From Diploscapter coronatus (Eukaryota > Nematoda > Chromadorea > Rhabditida > Rhabditidae): a stretch of DNA of 64,000 nucleotides. Made by a program: the position numbers and the translations under genes. The notes beneath the pieces were generated by a model that made no database searches, was not told the origin of the DNA, and saw only the letters and a program-made list of their open reading frames with translations. Below, piece after piece: positions 36,443 through 48,846 of the stretch (position 1 is its first letter; each line of letters starts with the position of its first letter). Location of the stretch: assembly GCA_964036155.1 (NCBI GenBank), contig OZ038423.1, positions 11,051,249-11,115,248 of the forward strand. Reading direction: 5' to 3'.

Positions 36443-38417
36443 ATGAAGATAAAACTTAGTATTTGTGCTATTTTATTAGGACTATTATTTAATTTTAGCC
36501 AAGTTGAATGCAGGGTAATTTATTCTTCTTATATGTAGTTTTTTAATATTTTGAAATTTAAATTTAGGGAAAACGTATCGATATTTTCAATCAGGGCGGT
36601 AAAGGAGATATCGTTCAGTTACGATCGGAAATTTCTGAGTAAGAAAATACTTAATCTTTAGAAATAAAAATAGAAGGTAACCAAATCTTCTATTTAGCTC
36701 ACCAACCAATAAATTACAACGCAGGTCCTTAAAGAATTGCATTTTGACTCGAAATTTCAAATTTTAGACATACCGTGTTGCGCAATGCGCTACCTCAGAA
36801 TTCCCAAAATAAATGGGACCGAATGAAATCTGCAGATGGGTATTTTCAAATTCCCTACATCATTACCGGAGATTATGGTAATTTAACTGATTTTCTTTAT
36901 TTAACTACCCTGTTTATCTCCAGATAGTAGGGAGCGAGACATAATCTCCGGAGCTATGAAAACGATAGGAGAAAATACCTGCATTAGATTCGTACCGAGA
37001 AATGGCGAGACGGACTTTATTGACATTCAAAACCAAAAGGATGAGGGGTACTGTATTGTTTGAAAAGTGGCACAAATTGAAATTTAAAATTTAGCTGTTA
37101 CACTAATGTAGGAAGAGATGGAGGTCAAAACGTAGTCATGCTAGAAGCAAATTCTGTTTCAACGTATGATTTTATATCTCAATTTTAGTAAATGGTGCTA
37201 TTTTAAATTCAGTTGCGTTGAGCCTGACATAGTGATTCACGAATTGCTTCATACCATTGGACTTTGGCACGAGCATATGCGCGCTGACAGAGATGATTAC
37301 ATCAGAGTTTTGTACAAGAATATAGAGCCTGGTATGAAGGTTGAATTTAGAAAAGATGTAATTTGTGTTACTTTCTATTGCTCGTTCAAATTATTCTAAT
37401 TATAGCATTATTTCAATGTATGCTAATTTCAGCCTACTTTGCCCAATTCACTAAAGTTACGAGCGATGAAGCCGTCACCTATGGTATACCATATGATTAT
37501 ACTTCGGTAATATTTTTCATCATAACAATTTGTGAAATGTTTGAATTTTAGGTCATGCATTACGGTGAAACCGCATTTGCGCGCTCCGGGGAAATTTCCA
37601 TGAGAACGAATGATCAGAGATTTCAGGTATGGTTCATTTTCTTCAAGTTATGATGCCGATTTTAAGTGATAAAACTAATCTATAAATATGACGTCGCTCG
37701 CTAAATCACTATATGATTTTTATTCTACCGAAGTAATGACGTTAATTTCTTGTCGTTTTCAGAAAGTAATCGGTCACCAAAGGTCCGCGTCCCAAAGTGA
37801 CTACAAAAAGGTCTGCATGATCTACAACTGCCCAGTGTGTAAGGGAGCTAACAGTCCGGTATGTAAGCTGATTTTCATTTTTTACTCCGAAATTTAGAAT
37901 CAGCCTATTACGCCTCCGGTAGTTTCTGGTAGCGGTGGTCAGGTTCAAGCTACTTATGGGCCCTATATCACTTCAGGTTTTAATTCGTTTCAAAATATTA
38001 TCAGCTATTTAAATGAAAAACCAGCGAGATATTTTAATTTAGTTCAGATCAACGCTGAAAGCTTAAAATTCTACACTTCAAGCTTAAACAAAACAGTTTA
38101 TGACAATTTAAATTTGATAACATCAACTCAGGCAGCTCTTCTTGTCGCGGCAACCGTCTGCCGGAATTCATGTGCAATGTGATGATATCGAATGGAATTG
38201 CTTCTTGCGAATCTCAGGTAGCATAGGTTAATAAGCGTTAAATTTCAAAACGCTTATTATGCTAAACTAGTGTTAAAAGTTAGCGTGGTTTCAGAAAATG
38301 ACGACGTTCTGCTGCGCAACATGCCAAAAACGAAAGCAGATAACGACAACGAGCAACAATAATTTTATCAATTATCAAAATAACAATAACGGGTATTTCG
38401 CGCGTATTTTCGGATAA
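36443..38417 (+). CDS. Astacin-family zinc metalloprotease (NAS type)
   Basis: Twelve exons, 365 codons. It encodes a secreted endopeptidase of family M12A. Residues 1-24 are a signal peptide. A short propeptide leads into the catalytic domain (about 55-275), with the zinc site HELLHTIGLWHEHMR (HExxHxxGxxHExxR complete) and the Met-turn SVMHYGETAF. After a Ser/Gly/Pro linker, a six-cysteine module (about 308-350) resembles a ShKT/SXC domain, a usual appendage of nematode astacins. There is no EGF or CUB domain. The tail is Asn-rich. The 3' end is ambiguous: reading on gives a TAA ending at 38417, while a possible last intron (GTATTT at 38393) would give the same stop type at 38453. AATAAA is at 38454. 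In nematodes such enzymes act in cuticle or eggshell remodelling or digestion, and the sequence does not say which. Confidence 0.95.
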
Positions 38418-38960
38418 CTTTTGGCATTTTCATCTATGTTTTGGCTTTCAGATAATAAAATATGCAATTCTTCTGTAAAAACCACATTTCGTATTAAAAT
38501 CATGTAATTTCCCTGAAACCAATATGATTTATAATTACATCATCATCAAAACGTGCATGACTCATTTACTAATGTCCATTTTATTGTCTATTATATGCCA
38601 AGATTGCTCGTCGAAATTTGTAAATTATGATTCGTATTTCCGTCGTGTTTCTCTGCATCCCCTCTCTTCTTCTAACTTCTAGCATCTTTGTTCTTTAATT
38701 CTGTCATCCTCCCGCACTATTTCTCTCCCTTTCAACCAGATGCGCGTTGAGCTCACTTGCAAAGTCGCTTGGAATAAACTGCGGCAAGAAAGGGGCGGAG
38801 TCTAGATTCTTGAGCACGTTCAAGTTGTCTTGAGCATAAGAAATCTTTAAAGGGAATCGATTTTATTTATTAGTTTTATTCCTCTTTGAAACGTTAACTG
38901 TCTCAATTATCTATTGCTATTAATTATCTCCTAATTATTATTCTGGATAACTAGCCAATT
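38418..38960. other. Intergenic region astacin to Ly6 gene
   Basis: About 540 bp. A pyrimidine tract at 38650-38745 includes CCCGCACTATTTCTCTCC, a member of the dispersed tract family. Nothing else was recognised. Confidence 0.5.
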
Positions 38961-41713
38961 ATGAATCTATCTGAATTATATTTATTGAGAGCTACAGTAA
39001 TCCTAATAATTTCTTCTAAATTTTCAGAGTGTACAAAGTAAGTCGTTTTTCGAGTTTCTAGGAAATAATGGAGATTTTAGTGAAGATCAGCTTTTTCTGA
39101 CACTTTCTTGAAAATAAACACTGACATTTCGACTCTAATCCACTGAAGTTGTGAAAGAATTTAGGAAAAATCGATAAGGCTAAAAATCAATCAAATTTTG
39201 AATATATAAACGCTTTTTTCTGATTCCTCTTACAATGTCCAACCCTCTTTCGGTTTCCCATATTATTTCCCGGTTTTTCTTCAATAGTCCCAATTAAGCT
39301 TTTGAGAGGATGACGCTCCTTTTATCTCTATCTTAGGAGAGGACATGTGAAATCCCCTTAAATACGCATTATTTTGATCCGATATATGAACAAAAATGAA
39401 AATAGCTTAATCTAGGATACTCAAAAAAGCCAAATTTCATTGAAAAATTCCATTAAAGTTTGCTCTTCATGTAACCTCTTAGAAGTCTGAAGATAAAGCT
39501 GATCTTCACAGAAGTTTTCATATTTTACACATCAATACACGTTTTCACGAAAATTTTTTTCACGATTATCAAATCAAATTTCGGGGGTCTTTTGTCAAAA
39601 TTTTCCTTTATCTAGCCGTATCAAAGGAGATATCTTTCTTCTCCAGGTTCCTAGAAAAGAGTTTATGAAGTTGGCCTAACAAGGGAAGGCTTCGACCTCA
39701 TCCTCACACTTCGTCATGTGTCATACATAGTTGAAAAGCTTATTGAACGTACATTCCGAATATGCAAAATTTCGAGATATCGGGGGGTCAAAGAGCCACT
39801 TTTCTAAGGTAAATGCTATAAAGAGCGCTATATTTGGACCTCCACCGATTTCATAAAAATGGACGTTTCTGCCAAATTTCGTCAATAAACCTTTATAAAA
39901 CATGGAGATTTTCAAAACAACATACAACTTACCCGGTCTCGTGACGAAAAAGAATTTTTACCCCTTTATGTAGGGAGAAATTTCAAAAGGGCGTACCCAC
40001 AGGGAAATTTTCGACAAATCGATTTTCTCCCGACACCCAACAAATTATACGCCAAACGAAAGCGCTGATCTGACAATTCTAAGAAATTTTGTCAAAAAGC
40101 TACAAAATAATGCTCTCGAAGAAAGTTATGGACTTCCAAAGAGAAATTTGTTTGTACCAAGCCAAACTTTGACCCCCGATATTTCGAAATCTTTGCAGCC
40201 AGCAACAAAAAAGCTCGTATATCCGGAATGTACATTCAATAAGCTTTTCAACCATGTATGATACACGGGGCCGTCGGCAAAGAACTCGCTGACGAATTTT
40301 ACAAATTGATCACATGATAAAGCATGAAAAGGATAAACTTAAAAGTGGTTATGATATTGCGCATTTTATACTAGATAAACATTTAACTTTGCCAACAGCC
40401 CTGATGATGCATCACGAAATGTGAGGGCGAGCTCAAAGCCTTCCCTTGTAATAGATTTGAAAAGAAGTTCAAGATATTATGAAATTTAGAATTGATCATA
40501 TTGTAGCCGAGTTTTCAAATTTATTTGCCTTTTCTAAGTTTAAGTTCCATAAATAAGGCCTAGGCTTAAGTTACATTTCCATTGCATTGTGCCATACTCC
40601 AGGACGGATTCTATTCTATTAGGTCTAAAACTATTCGAAATGGGAATAGGGTCCAGTGCAAAAGTGGATCCTGGGCTAAATAATCCGATTTTCATCATTC
40701 CTCAAATTCGAGGAAAAGACAATTGTTGAATGGAGTACTTCTTTGAAGAATCAATACTGATGCTAAATTTATACCTGAAGATAAAAAATATAAAATATGT
40801 TAGTAAAAATAAATGTATGTTAGTTTTTAAAAGCGACTCATTTTAGATGCTTCTCCTGTGCCTCAAGAGAATATGTCGATTTACTCAGGGCCAGCGATAG
40901 TTTGAAGGAAATCGAGTACCTTTAGTATTACGCTGGTTTTAACAATATGCTAAATTTTAGCGTCCTAAACTTCGACCGATTTTGCGACATTTCCGAAACT
41001 GTGGAGGACTTAGCCGGTGTGGAGGAGTGCCGATCTTCATGCTTGACGATTTTCGAACCTCAGTTTTTCGGGGGTACGTTAGTAATTAGCGGCCTTATGT
41101 TAATTTTCTAGCCTATGATAACTTCAGGCGTGCAATCTCCACACCGACCATATCTGTACATTCGAGGTTGCTCTGAGAAATTGCTCACTAATAAAATTAT
41201 GCTGAGAGAGGTAGGTATTTAGAAAAGTAGAATTTTTGGGGAAAGAAGGAATTTTTAGGTCGACTATTTGCATAGGGATGCAATATGCGTGAGATTGCGA
41301 TTATCCGAGATTTTTGAGAATGTGCAAGCCAATGAAGCCGTTACGGTAATTATTTCTTCTCTAATTACTTTAAGTTTATTGTTTTAACGCATCTCGAAAT
41401 CAGCTGAGTTATATCTATTTAAATTAAGAAAAAATCCCATAATTTATTGCGTTCCTAAGACCTGATAAATGAGATCGATCCTGCAAAGAGTTGATATAGG
41501 CCAGATGTCAGATTTTTGAACAGTTGTAACACAGATCTTCGATACTTAGATAATTCTAACTTAAACTTTAAGTAATAAGTTAAATTTTAGGTGTGTTCCT
41601 GTACTGATCACGGTTGCAATCTAGAGGAAGTAATTAACTCATCGAATTTCAAACATAGTTGGGCACTGTTCATGATAACTCTCTTATTATTCCTGAGGAC
41701 TAACATAGTTTAA
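38961..41713 (+). CDS. Ly6/uPAR-type (ODR-2-like) surface protein
   Basis: Six exons, 183 codons: 38961-39037, 40847-40915, 40961-41073, 41128-41210, 41259-41345 and 41591-41713. Exon 1 gives a hydrophobic signal peptide (MNLSELYLLRATVILIISS). The mature part opens with CTKCFSCAS and closes its cysteine domain with CSCTDHGCN, the start and end signature of LU (three-finger) domains. A hydrophobic C-terminus (FMITLLLFLRTNIV) after SSN fits a GPI-attachment signal. About eleven cysteines lie between. The predicted product is a GPI-anchored extracellular protein, and in worms the ODR-2/HOT group of this fold acts in neurons. The exon 1 to exon 2 join is inferred from phase (2) and from the need for a signal peptide, and intron 1 (1.8 kb) contains a fold-back element. 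AATAAA lies at 41767. Confidence 0.82.
39679..40449. mobile_element. Fold-back element in intron 1 of the Ly6 gene
   Basis: About 770 bp. The left end ACAAGGGAAGGCTTCGA is repeated inverted at the right end (ACAAGGGAAGGCTTTGA read inward). Inner parts of the arms also pair, for example GTTGAAAAGCTTATTGAA and TATCGGGGGGTCAAAG. The right arm is longer by an insertion of about 130 bp. No coding frame for a transposase was found. Target duplication is unclear. Confidence 0.65.
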
Positions 41714-43047
41714 CCTTTTTCGACATTTAAATTGTTATTGTTATTCTCAACTCGATACGGTTATGCAATAAATATTATTCTTTAAAAATATTCCACATTG
41801 ACATTTCTTTACTATAAATATTTATTACTAGTTAATTGCCCGAAATTAGTATGTTTGGAAAAAATATGTTTTTTTTTTCTAGCTAGACCCATGCCTATTT
41901 CTATCCTTCTCAATGTCACTCTCAATTCCCCTCTAGATTTTTTACCTAACCAAGATCTGTACTGTCTCATATCCTTCTCTACCATCCTGCCTATATATCT
42001 AAAATTTTACACATTTTACCTAACCTTCAAACTTAATGAATAAACCCTCCTTTTCATCTATGGATCTGTGGATATGTGGGGATTTGGTGTATCCCTCCAG
42101 GGGCGAGATCCACCCCCTCACTCAAGCCCGTAGGGGCTACAAGTTTTGCCTCTCACTCACTTTTTGTCTTCGACCAACCAACGCCTATTAGTGAGCCCAA
42201 TTACCTCGCGAGCGCGCGCGACAGTCCCTCTAATTCTTTTTCTCTGTCTTTATATTCACTTTTTCTTTCTCCCACCTTCCTTCTTTCTTCCCAATATTAT
42301 TTCCCCAGCTTCATCCCAATACAATATGTCTCTACCCGACTTTCCATCTGACTTTTACTTGTGCATATTATTGTCTTTCACTTTTCCTCTCCACCTCTCC
42401 CAATACTATTTCTTGTCTCCTTCTCGAACCCCCTTAAAGCTACGTACTATCTCGTTCTCTAGCTCTCTTTCCTACTAGTTTCATTCTCAAGCCTTATCCC
42501 GAGTACCAGCTCTCTACTACGGCTTACCGTTACGAGGATCATCATCTAACTTCGAGAGTTTCTGCGTCTTTGCACCCTCTGCAATTCCCATACGCTTCGT
42601 CTTTTCCTCGCCCGAACCCTAAATAATTTTCCATACTATTTCCCATTCACTTTACATCTTTCACTCTCTAATACATTTATTGTCTCTAACTTTTCTCAAT
42701 TTTTTCCTAATAACTTGGATTCCATATATCCAGATACGTTAGGCGTTTCAAGATTTTATGGCTTTTGCCTGAGAATAATTTGCCTGGTATACACGAACAC
42801 GGTTTTCTAGACTGAGATTCAAGATGATCTTCATTTCTCCTTCAGGAAAAGCCGATCTTTACCATTATTTTATTTTATTTCGCCCAAAATATCATATTTT
42901 CAGACTTTTTAGCTGGTTGTCGCTTTTATTATTCGAAACAAAGCTGATCCTCATCATTTTGAAAGATTTTCCCTTCAGATTTCCACCGCCGAGTTTGAGG
43001 GTCACCACCCAAAATTTTGCGCCTCTCAAAGAGGCACTTTGCGTAGA
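41714..43047. other. Intergenic region Ly6 to cuticlin
   Basis: About 1.3 kb. A CpG-rich palindromic stretch at 42205-42222 (CGCGAGCGCGCGCG) is followed by a long pyrimidine-rich region to about 42480 with ATACTATTTC. Two GCTGATCTTCAC-type motifs lie at 42846-42862 and 42938-42956. Long open frames here reflect low-complexity pyrimidine sequence, not genes. Confidence 0.5.
42202..42480. repeat. CpG palindrome plus pyrimidine tract
   Basis: CTCGCGAGCGCGCGCGAC followed by CT-rich sequence with CAATATTATTTCC and ATACTATTTCTTG. It has the same architecture as 17829-17950. Confidence 0.55.
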
Positions 43048-46000
43048 ATGTGGCTGATGGTGGCTATGGTTTTTACATTGGTAACTCTCACTTAGCCAGC
43101 ATAATTAACCTACTTGATCACCCTTATTATCTACTTAACTATCCCAATTAAGACCGCCACGACGAGTCGAGCCATAAGCATTGACAATGAGATAATTGGC
43201 GATCCGGACATCGAATGCTTGGAGGATCAGATACGGGTTTGGGTTAAGACGAAGAAAATGTTTGGAGGTGAGTTTGGAAATTGAAACTTTTAAATATGCT
43301 AGTTTCTCTAAAATAAGCGTGTTAATTTTGAACAAAACTGCTAGTTTTAAATAAAACTGCGAACTTCTACAATTTCAGGCAGGATATACGCCAAGGGTAA
43401 AGCCGAGCAAGATGAATGCTTTCGGGATGATTTTGGCAGGGACCGAACGACCCGACCCAAATTCGACCTGAGGTTCGGCGATTGCGGGATGAAGAGTTTG
43501 AGATCTGTAGGTTAAAATGCTAATTTTTAACGAATGCATTACTTTTCTATCAAAAACGCCTATTATTAGCGAAAGATACATTATTTTTAGAGCAAAAATG
43601 TAACCTTTTAGGTCGACCCCCGTGGTATGTACTACGGCATTACGGTCGTCGTCTCTTTCCACCCACTGTTCATCACTAAGGTCGATCAGGCCTATCATGT
43701 GAAATGTTTCTTCGAAGAAGCCAACAAAGGTCTGACTGCGGAACTGGGAGTGAGGTAGGCCAGGCGGTTTTCGCATTTGAAATTCTTACGCTTTGACATG
43801 TGAGTATAATTTTTCTACAAAAGCTTATAAGTGTTTTCTATTCCTATTCATTTCTAATTTGCATCATATATCTTATGCTGCATACTTTCCATATTCAATT
43901 TCTATACTTTATCATGCGATTAGTGATTTTTCTTAGATATTTTACTCCAGACAGCTTCTTGCTCCTATGCTTGACCACATGTCGAAATAGTCGATTCTCT
44001 GTGAAAGACTGAGAAATTACTCTAGGTTATAGTAGCTGAAAGTAGCCTTACTAGCTTCGGATGACCTCCTTTCACCTCTACCTGCGCGACTTTCCTTATT
44101 TGACATTTCACCTTTACTTGTTCTTGCTTTCTTTCTCCGACATTTTCGCTCTCTCACTCTTTCGTGCTATTTCTCCTTTCTTTTTCTTTCTCTAACTTCC
44201 TTGTTTTCTCTTTTTCTCTAACATCACTCATGAAAAAACTCGAGATTGGCATTAAAATAGTGAAATCCGAGGTGAAATTGATGTTGAACATCTGGAAATA
44301 AGAGTTATGCGATTGGGATTTCCATATTTAAGCAATTCATACTACATCATAGAAATTGCAGAAAATCAGATGCTAATTGACGTATATTTCAGACGTCTTA
44401 TAAGTCTATGATTTATCATATCATGAATATATTGTTGAAACCAATAGAAAAACACCAACATTTCACAAAAAGAGGTCATCTTCACCGAAAAATTTCAGCA
44501 TGATCCCTACCACCGAACTCGAAGCTCGGCATGGTATTCCTGGCTGCACATACAGCATCCACAAATCATCAATTGATGATATTGATGCTGGACGGCCGGC
44601 TGGGGTACGGAAATGGCTTTTGTTTTAAATTAAAATTTCAGAACCGACCTTAAATTTTCGAAATCTAAATTTAGTTCGACTTTATATTTTATTTTTTTAT
44701 ATTTCAGCCCGCTGTTCAATTTGCTCGAGTCGGAGATAAGGTACTTCATCAGTGGGCTTGCAACGATCTTATGTACGGAGTCTTGATCAACAACTGTTAT
44801 GTCACTGATGGATTTGGAAAGAAGGCTGACGTTATCGACGATAAGGGGTAGGAAAAGAGATAGAGTATTTTGAAAAGAGACCATTTCTCATTTAGCTGCC
44901 CCCTCGATCCTATTCTAATTACTGGAATACGCTATTCTCCGGATCTACAAAGGGCATATGCTGAATCGTCTGTATTCAAGTTTGCCGATAAACCCGGAGT
45001 TTGGTTCTTCTGCCAAGTTCAAATGTGCATGAAGAAACACAATATGTGCAAGGGGGTTACGGTAATTTTTAAAATTCGCATACTTGCTGAAAATTAGCAT
45101 ATTTAGCCGCCTACTTGCGAAGGTGCAAATATAAAAAGAATCGGAGGTGATACGAGCGAAGATTATGATACTTTTAGGTAATATCTTAGAAAGTAGCACA
45201 TTTTATGTTAAATTCGTGTTTTTGTTAATTTGTTTAATCCGTCATATTTAGCAGACAACGAGCTTCTAGCGTTCATAACGGAAATGGAAAGCAAAGTGAC
45301 TATGACTACGACGCTTCAAAGTGAGAAATTAGCACATCTTTGATAATTTTCAACAATATTATGCTAACTTTTAGATCAACACGAGCGCCATTACGATCAA
45401 CAACGCCAACCGACTATGAAGATTATGATAAAAAGGACACTAAGCTCCACAGGTTTGTTAAAGTAGCATAAATTCATTCTAAATCTTACGAATTGCTTTT
45501 TTGTTTGGTTCTCATTTTAAACTTCATCTTTGGTGTCATAATTTAATTACTTTTAACCGTCTTTGCCTACTACTTTGTTGAGGTTTAAGCGCTTTCGCAT
45601 AACTGGATTTCATAGCGAAATAACGAAATTATTACGGTTTAAGCGCTAACTTTACTCATTCACTTCGCAATTTAAATTAGCAGCAAGTCAGGCTAGTTTT
45701 TCTTGAAGTTTGATGATTTATAAGATGCGTATTAATAAATCAACACTGGCTTAAGCATTCTCAAATTCGTAATGACATATGCCAGCCGGACTTTAGGGCT
45801 GTTCTTCATCCATATGAAAAGATAGTGTGTAAATTCAAGTCTATCTTCACTGAAGAGATCAAAAATACCGAAAAGAAATCGAAACTTCAGTCCCGACTCT
45901 TTCACCTACAAGCAAACAACCCAGTCTGCTGACTACGATTCAGCATCTTCCGAGCCGGTTACGGTATTTGGTCCGGCGTTTAACGGCGTTTCGGACGAGA

Positions 46001-48126
46001 ATGACGGTGACAGTGGAGGCTCTAGTGGAGGGCCAGAAAATCCTTTCGGTGCGGGCCCCAAAAATGGCGGATTCTCACCAAGGAATAGATTGACTACGGT
46101 ATGTTATAAAAAAAAAAAAAGAAGAAAAATAGTATGGGAAAATAAGTTAGGGGAAAGATAGAAAAAGAACATATAGAGTAAAATACATATGTGTAATATC
46201 TATATTTAAGTACCCTCAAGTATCCATCTTAGATAGGGGTAATAATTGGACTTGTGCAACATGAAAAACTGGACATATTATGGCACTTTTCTTCATTGTT
46301 ATTTTTCTATTGTATTTATAGCCATGAAAAAACAACCTTAAAAGAATAAACTAAGGAAAAACAACGTTTTTAGACCTCGGAAACCGTCTCTCAAACCTTC
46401 GATACTGAAGACGATTTACAGCCTTCGCCACCTAGTAAAAAGATCGGAAAAGATAAGGGTAAGTTGAAAATGAGCACAATTTAAACTTTCCAATGGCAAA
46501 GACTGATCTTCACCAATTTTCTACTAAATGTTCTTTCGAAAAAAGCCAATCTTTATTAATGCTTCTTATCATTGTATCTGAAAGTAGTGATACCATTTGC
46601 CAGACATCACTTCCGGAAAGTATTTCGTATGCCAGTCGATTTTGCTCAAATTTCTCTGATTCTCGCTCTCTCGCAGCTTTTCCCACTATTTCTCTCATTG
46701 ACCCATTTTGACCACTTCGCTTGTGGCGACAATTTACTTACAAATCTTCGAGTGAGAGAAATAGTGTTAAGAGGTGAGAGTGCGAAAGAAAGTCGGAGAA
46801 AAACTTGAAAACTCGCTTGAGATACTGCACACAAGTCTGGAGAAAACTGGATTTTCAAGATCGCATAATGGTAGTGGTGACTAATTGGGGATTTCATACA
46901 AAGAATGATGTTATGAAATTTGAAAACTTGGGCCTATGAAACTTTTCTGAATTCATAAAAATGCCAGCTTTTAACCATTTCGATTTCAGCCCCAGGAGAC
47001 TACAATGATTATGATGAAGTTACAATTCCACCGAATTTGACGGATTTGTTGGCCAACTTACCCGATGATTTAGACTCGGAGAAAATCGAGAAAATTTTGA
47101 GGTATGTCGGAAGAAAATTGGTTCTGTAGCCTTTCAAGACTGACTAAAATTAACTAATTTTATAAATTTCTAAGAGACAAATAACTAGTGTATTTACAAA
47201 TAACAAAAAAGGCGCTCATTTTGCACTTCCAGAGACTCCGTAGACGATCCGAAAGCCCTATTAGCGGACTTTGAAAAAATCATGAAGCACCGCCGTCGGC
47301 GAAAGGTTAGTCAATCAGGCGAAAAATCGACAAAAATCGGTCACAAAAGTGAAAAGTGCTAAAAATAGCGTCAATGACATCAAGGAGATTTTTAAAGGAA
47401 ATCAAAAAATTTCAGCACAAAAAACAACGCTCCTTGGTTAGTCGAAACTCTCGAGATTTGTCATCGGGAGAGTTGAAGAAAGGCGACAAAATTGGTCAGA
47501 TACAGGTAATTTGCAAAAATTTAGATTTAGGAAAAACGAAAAAAAAATAGGTTGATTGGGCCTCAGCTCGCCGGAAAGACTCCCCTCTGAAGGACGAAGA
47601 TAGCAATTCCGACAGACCTATGATAGCTCGACAACTACTTGTGTTTGATTTGGATGAGGAGCCTCCGGTTATCGAAGACAGAGTACAGATGAGGTAGAGT
47701 GGGGGTGAAAATAACAAAATTAGTTTATTTTCTAGCAGAATGAGTGAATTCATCTAGAAAACTTGTGTTTTTTTCAATGAAATAGACTAATTTTATTTGA
47801 AAATGATTGGTTTTTGTCGGAAATGACGACTTTTACAGATCGGTAGAAAAGTTAAAGTTAAACAAATTCAGAATCCGCCCCGACTCACAGTCAGATTGCG
47901 TGGTTTCTCGAGGAACATATGCAGCGACTTTAGCCTCTTTGATAGCTGTTACAGCCATGTTTATCGTAGCTCTACTACTTAGGAACCGACAAAAAGGTTT
48001 TTTTCACTTTTCTGATCTTTTAACATTATTTTTAAAAAGCGATTCTTTTCAGATTGCCACTCCAATCCAACCTCTGACACAGAATCAGCCTCTTTTCGAA
48101 CGCAGAAACGATTTTTGAGGATTTAA
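43048..48126 (+). CDS. Cuticlin-like ZP-domain transmembrane protein
   Basis: Eighteen exons, 663 codons, and every junction keeps phase. Residues 1-18 form a signal peptide (MWLMVAMVFTLTATTSRA). The ZP module (about 28-310) is of nematode cuticlin type: VKCFFEEANKG, then VGDKVLHQWACND, GFGKKADVIDDKGCPLDP, VFKFADKPGVWFFCQVQMC and a final CKGVTPPTCE. It is followed by a long acidic, Ser/Gly/Pro-rich linker with DYD repeats (about 320-590) and a short RRRRK cluster, near residue 509, that may serve as a proprotein cleavage site, though it lies far from the ZP module. A transmembrane helix (AATLASLIAVTAMFIVALLL) and a 30-residue tail end the protein. Such proteins polymerise into cuticle sublayers such as alae. 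Intron 4 (744 bp) holds a pyrimidine tract, and introns are rich in ATGCTAA/TTAGCAT. The exon 1 acceptor AATTAAG is weak but is fixed by phase and signal peptide. Confidence 0.93.
44088..44224. repeat. Pyrimidine tract in cuticlin intron 4
   Basis: Starts at CTGCGCGAC and continues CT-rich with CGTGCTATTTCTCC and two CTCTAAC repeats. Another member of the tract family. Confidence 0.5.
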
Positions 48127-48846
48127 AATTTAGTTTTTCTTCTTATCTTGAATTTACCCTCTTTTACTCAAAAATTAACTAGAGTTCGGTAGAATCTACG
48201 GTAAAATTCGTAAAGTTTCTTTAAAACACTGGAAATTTGACATCTAAATCAGAACTTTTCCTATTTGCTTGAACTTAAACATCATCCTTGACGGTAAAAT
48301 CTAAATTTAATCTGAATAATCATATCTTTTGTTGTTTGTGCAATTTTATCATTACATGATCATAACATTGTTGTTTTTGAAAAGATAATCTTCAAGCGTC
48401 TAGATTTATTCATAGATTATTTATTTTGAAATAAATTATTTGAAATATTGAAAACTCCGATGAGGATCAGCCTTATTTTAAAGAACAGCATATAGGAAAA
48501 TGAAGTTTATTTTATTCTGGAGAAGCTCTGTCATTTTCAATTTTCTCTGTCCAAATATGAAGTATTTTCAGGGCGGGTCCCAGATTTGATTAATCTTAAA
48601 TCCTGGGGATATGCTTTACTCAGGATTTGCATCCTCTCTAAGCTTATTCCCGTCCCAATTTTCTCCAGCCCTTAGACACTTATTACTGCAATTACCGTAG
48701 TCTTTTCAGCATAAACAAGTGGGTCCATATTTCACATGAAGAATATTTCGTTTTAATCATAGAAAAGCTGATCTTCTCTATATATATTGTAGAAATGTTA
48801 TTAATTCATTTTCTCCCGACGTCATTTTCAAAAATTGCAGTTAAAA
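48127..48846. other. Intergenic region cuticlin to AP-2
   Basis: About 720 bp. Two copies of the GCTGATCTTCAC-type motif lie at 48459-48474 (minus) and 48761-48778 (plus). ATTGCAG at 48834-48840, six bases before the AP-2 ATG, is a probable trans-splice acceptor. Confidence 0.5.

Noticed and set aside
42076..42478. Two overlapping 91- and 110-codon open frames
   Set aside because: Low-complexity CT-rich DNA; composition is an artefact of the repeat tract.
43375..43776. 133-codon minus-strand open frame
   Set aside because: Antisense shadow of cuticlin exons 3 and 4.
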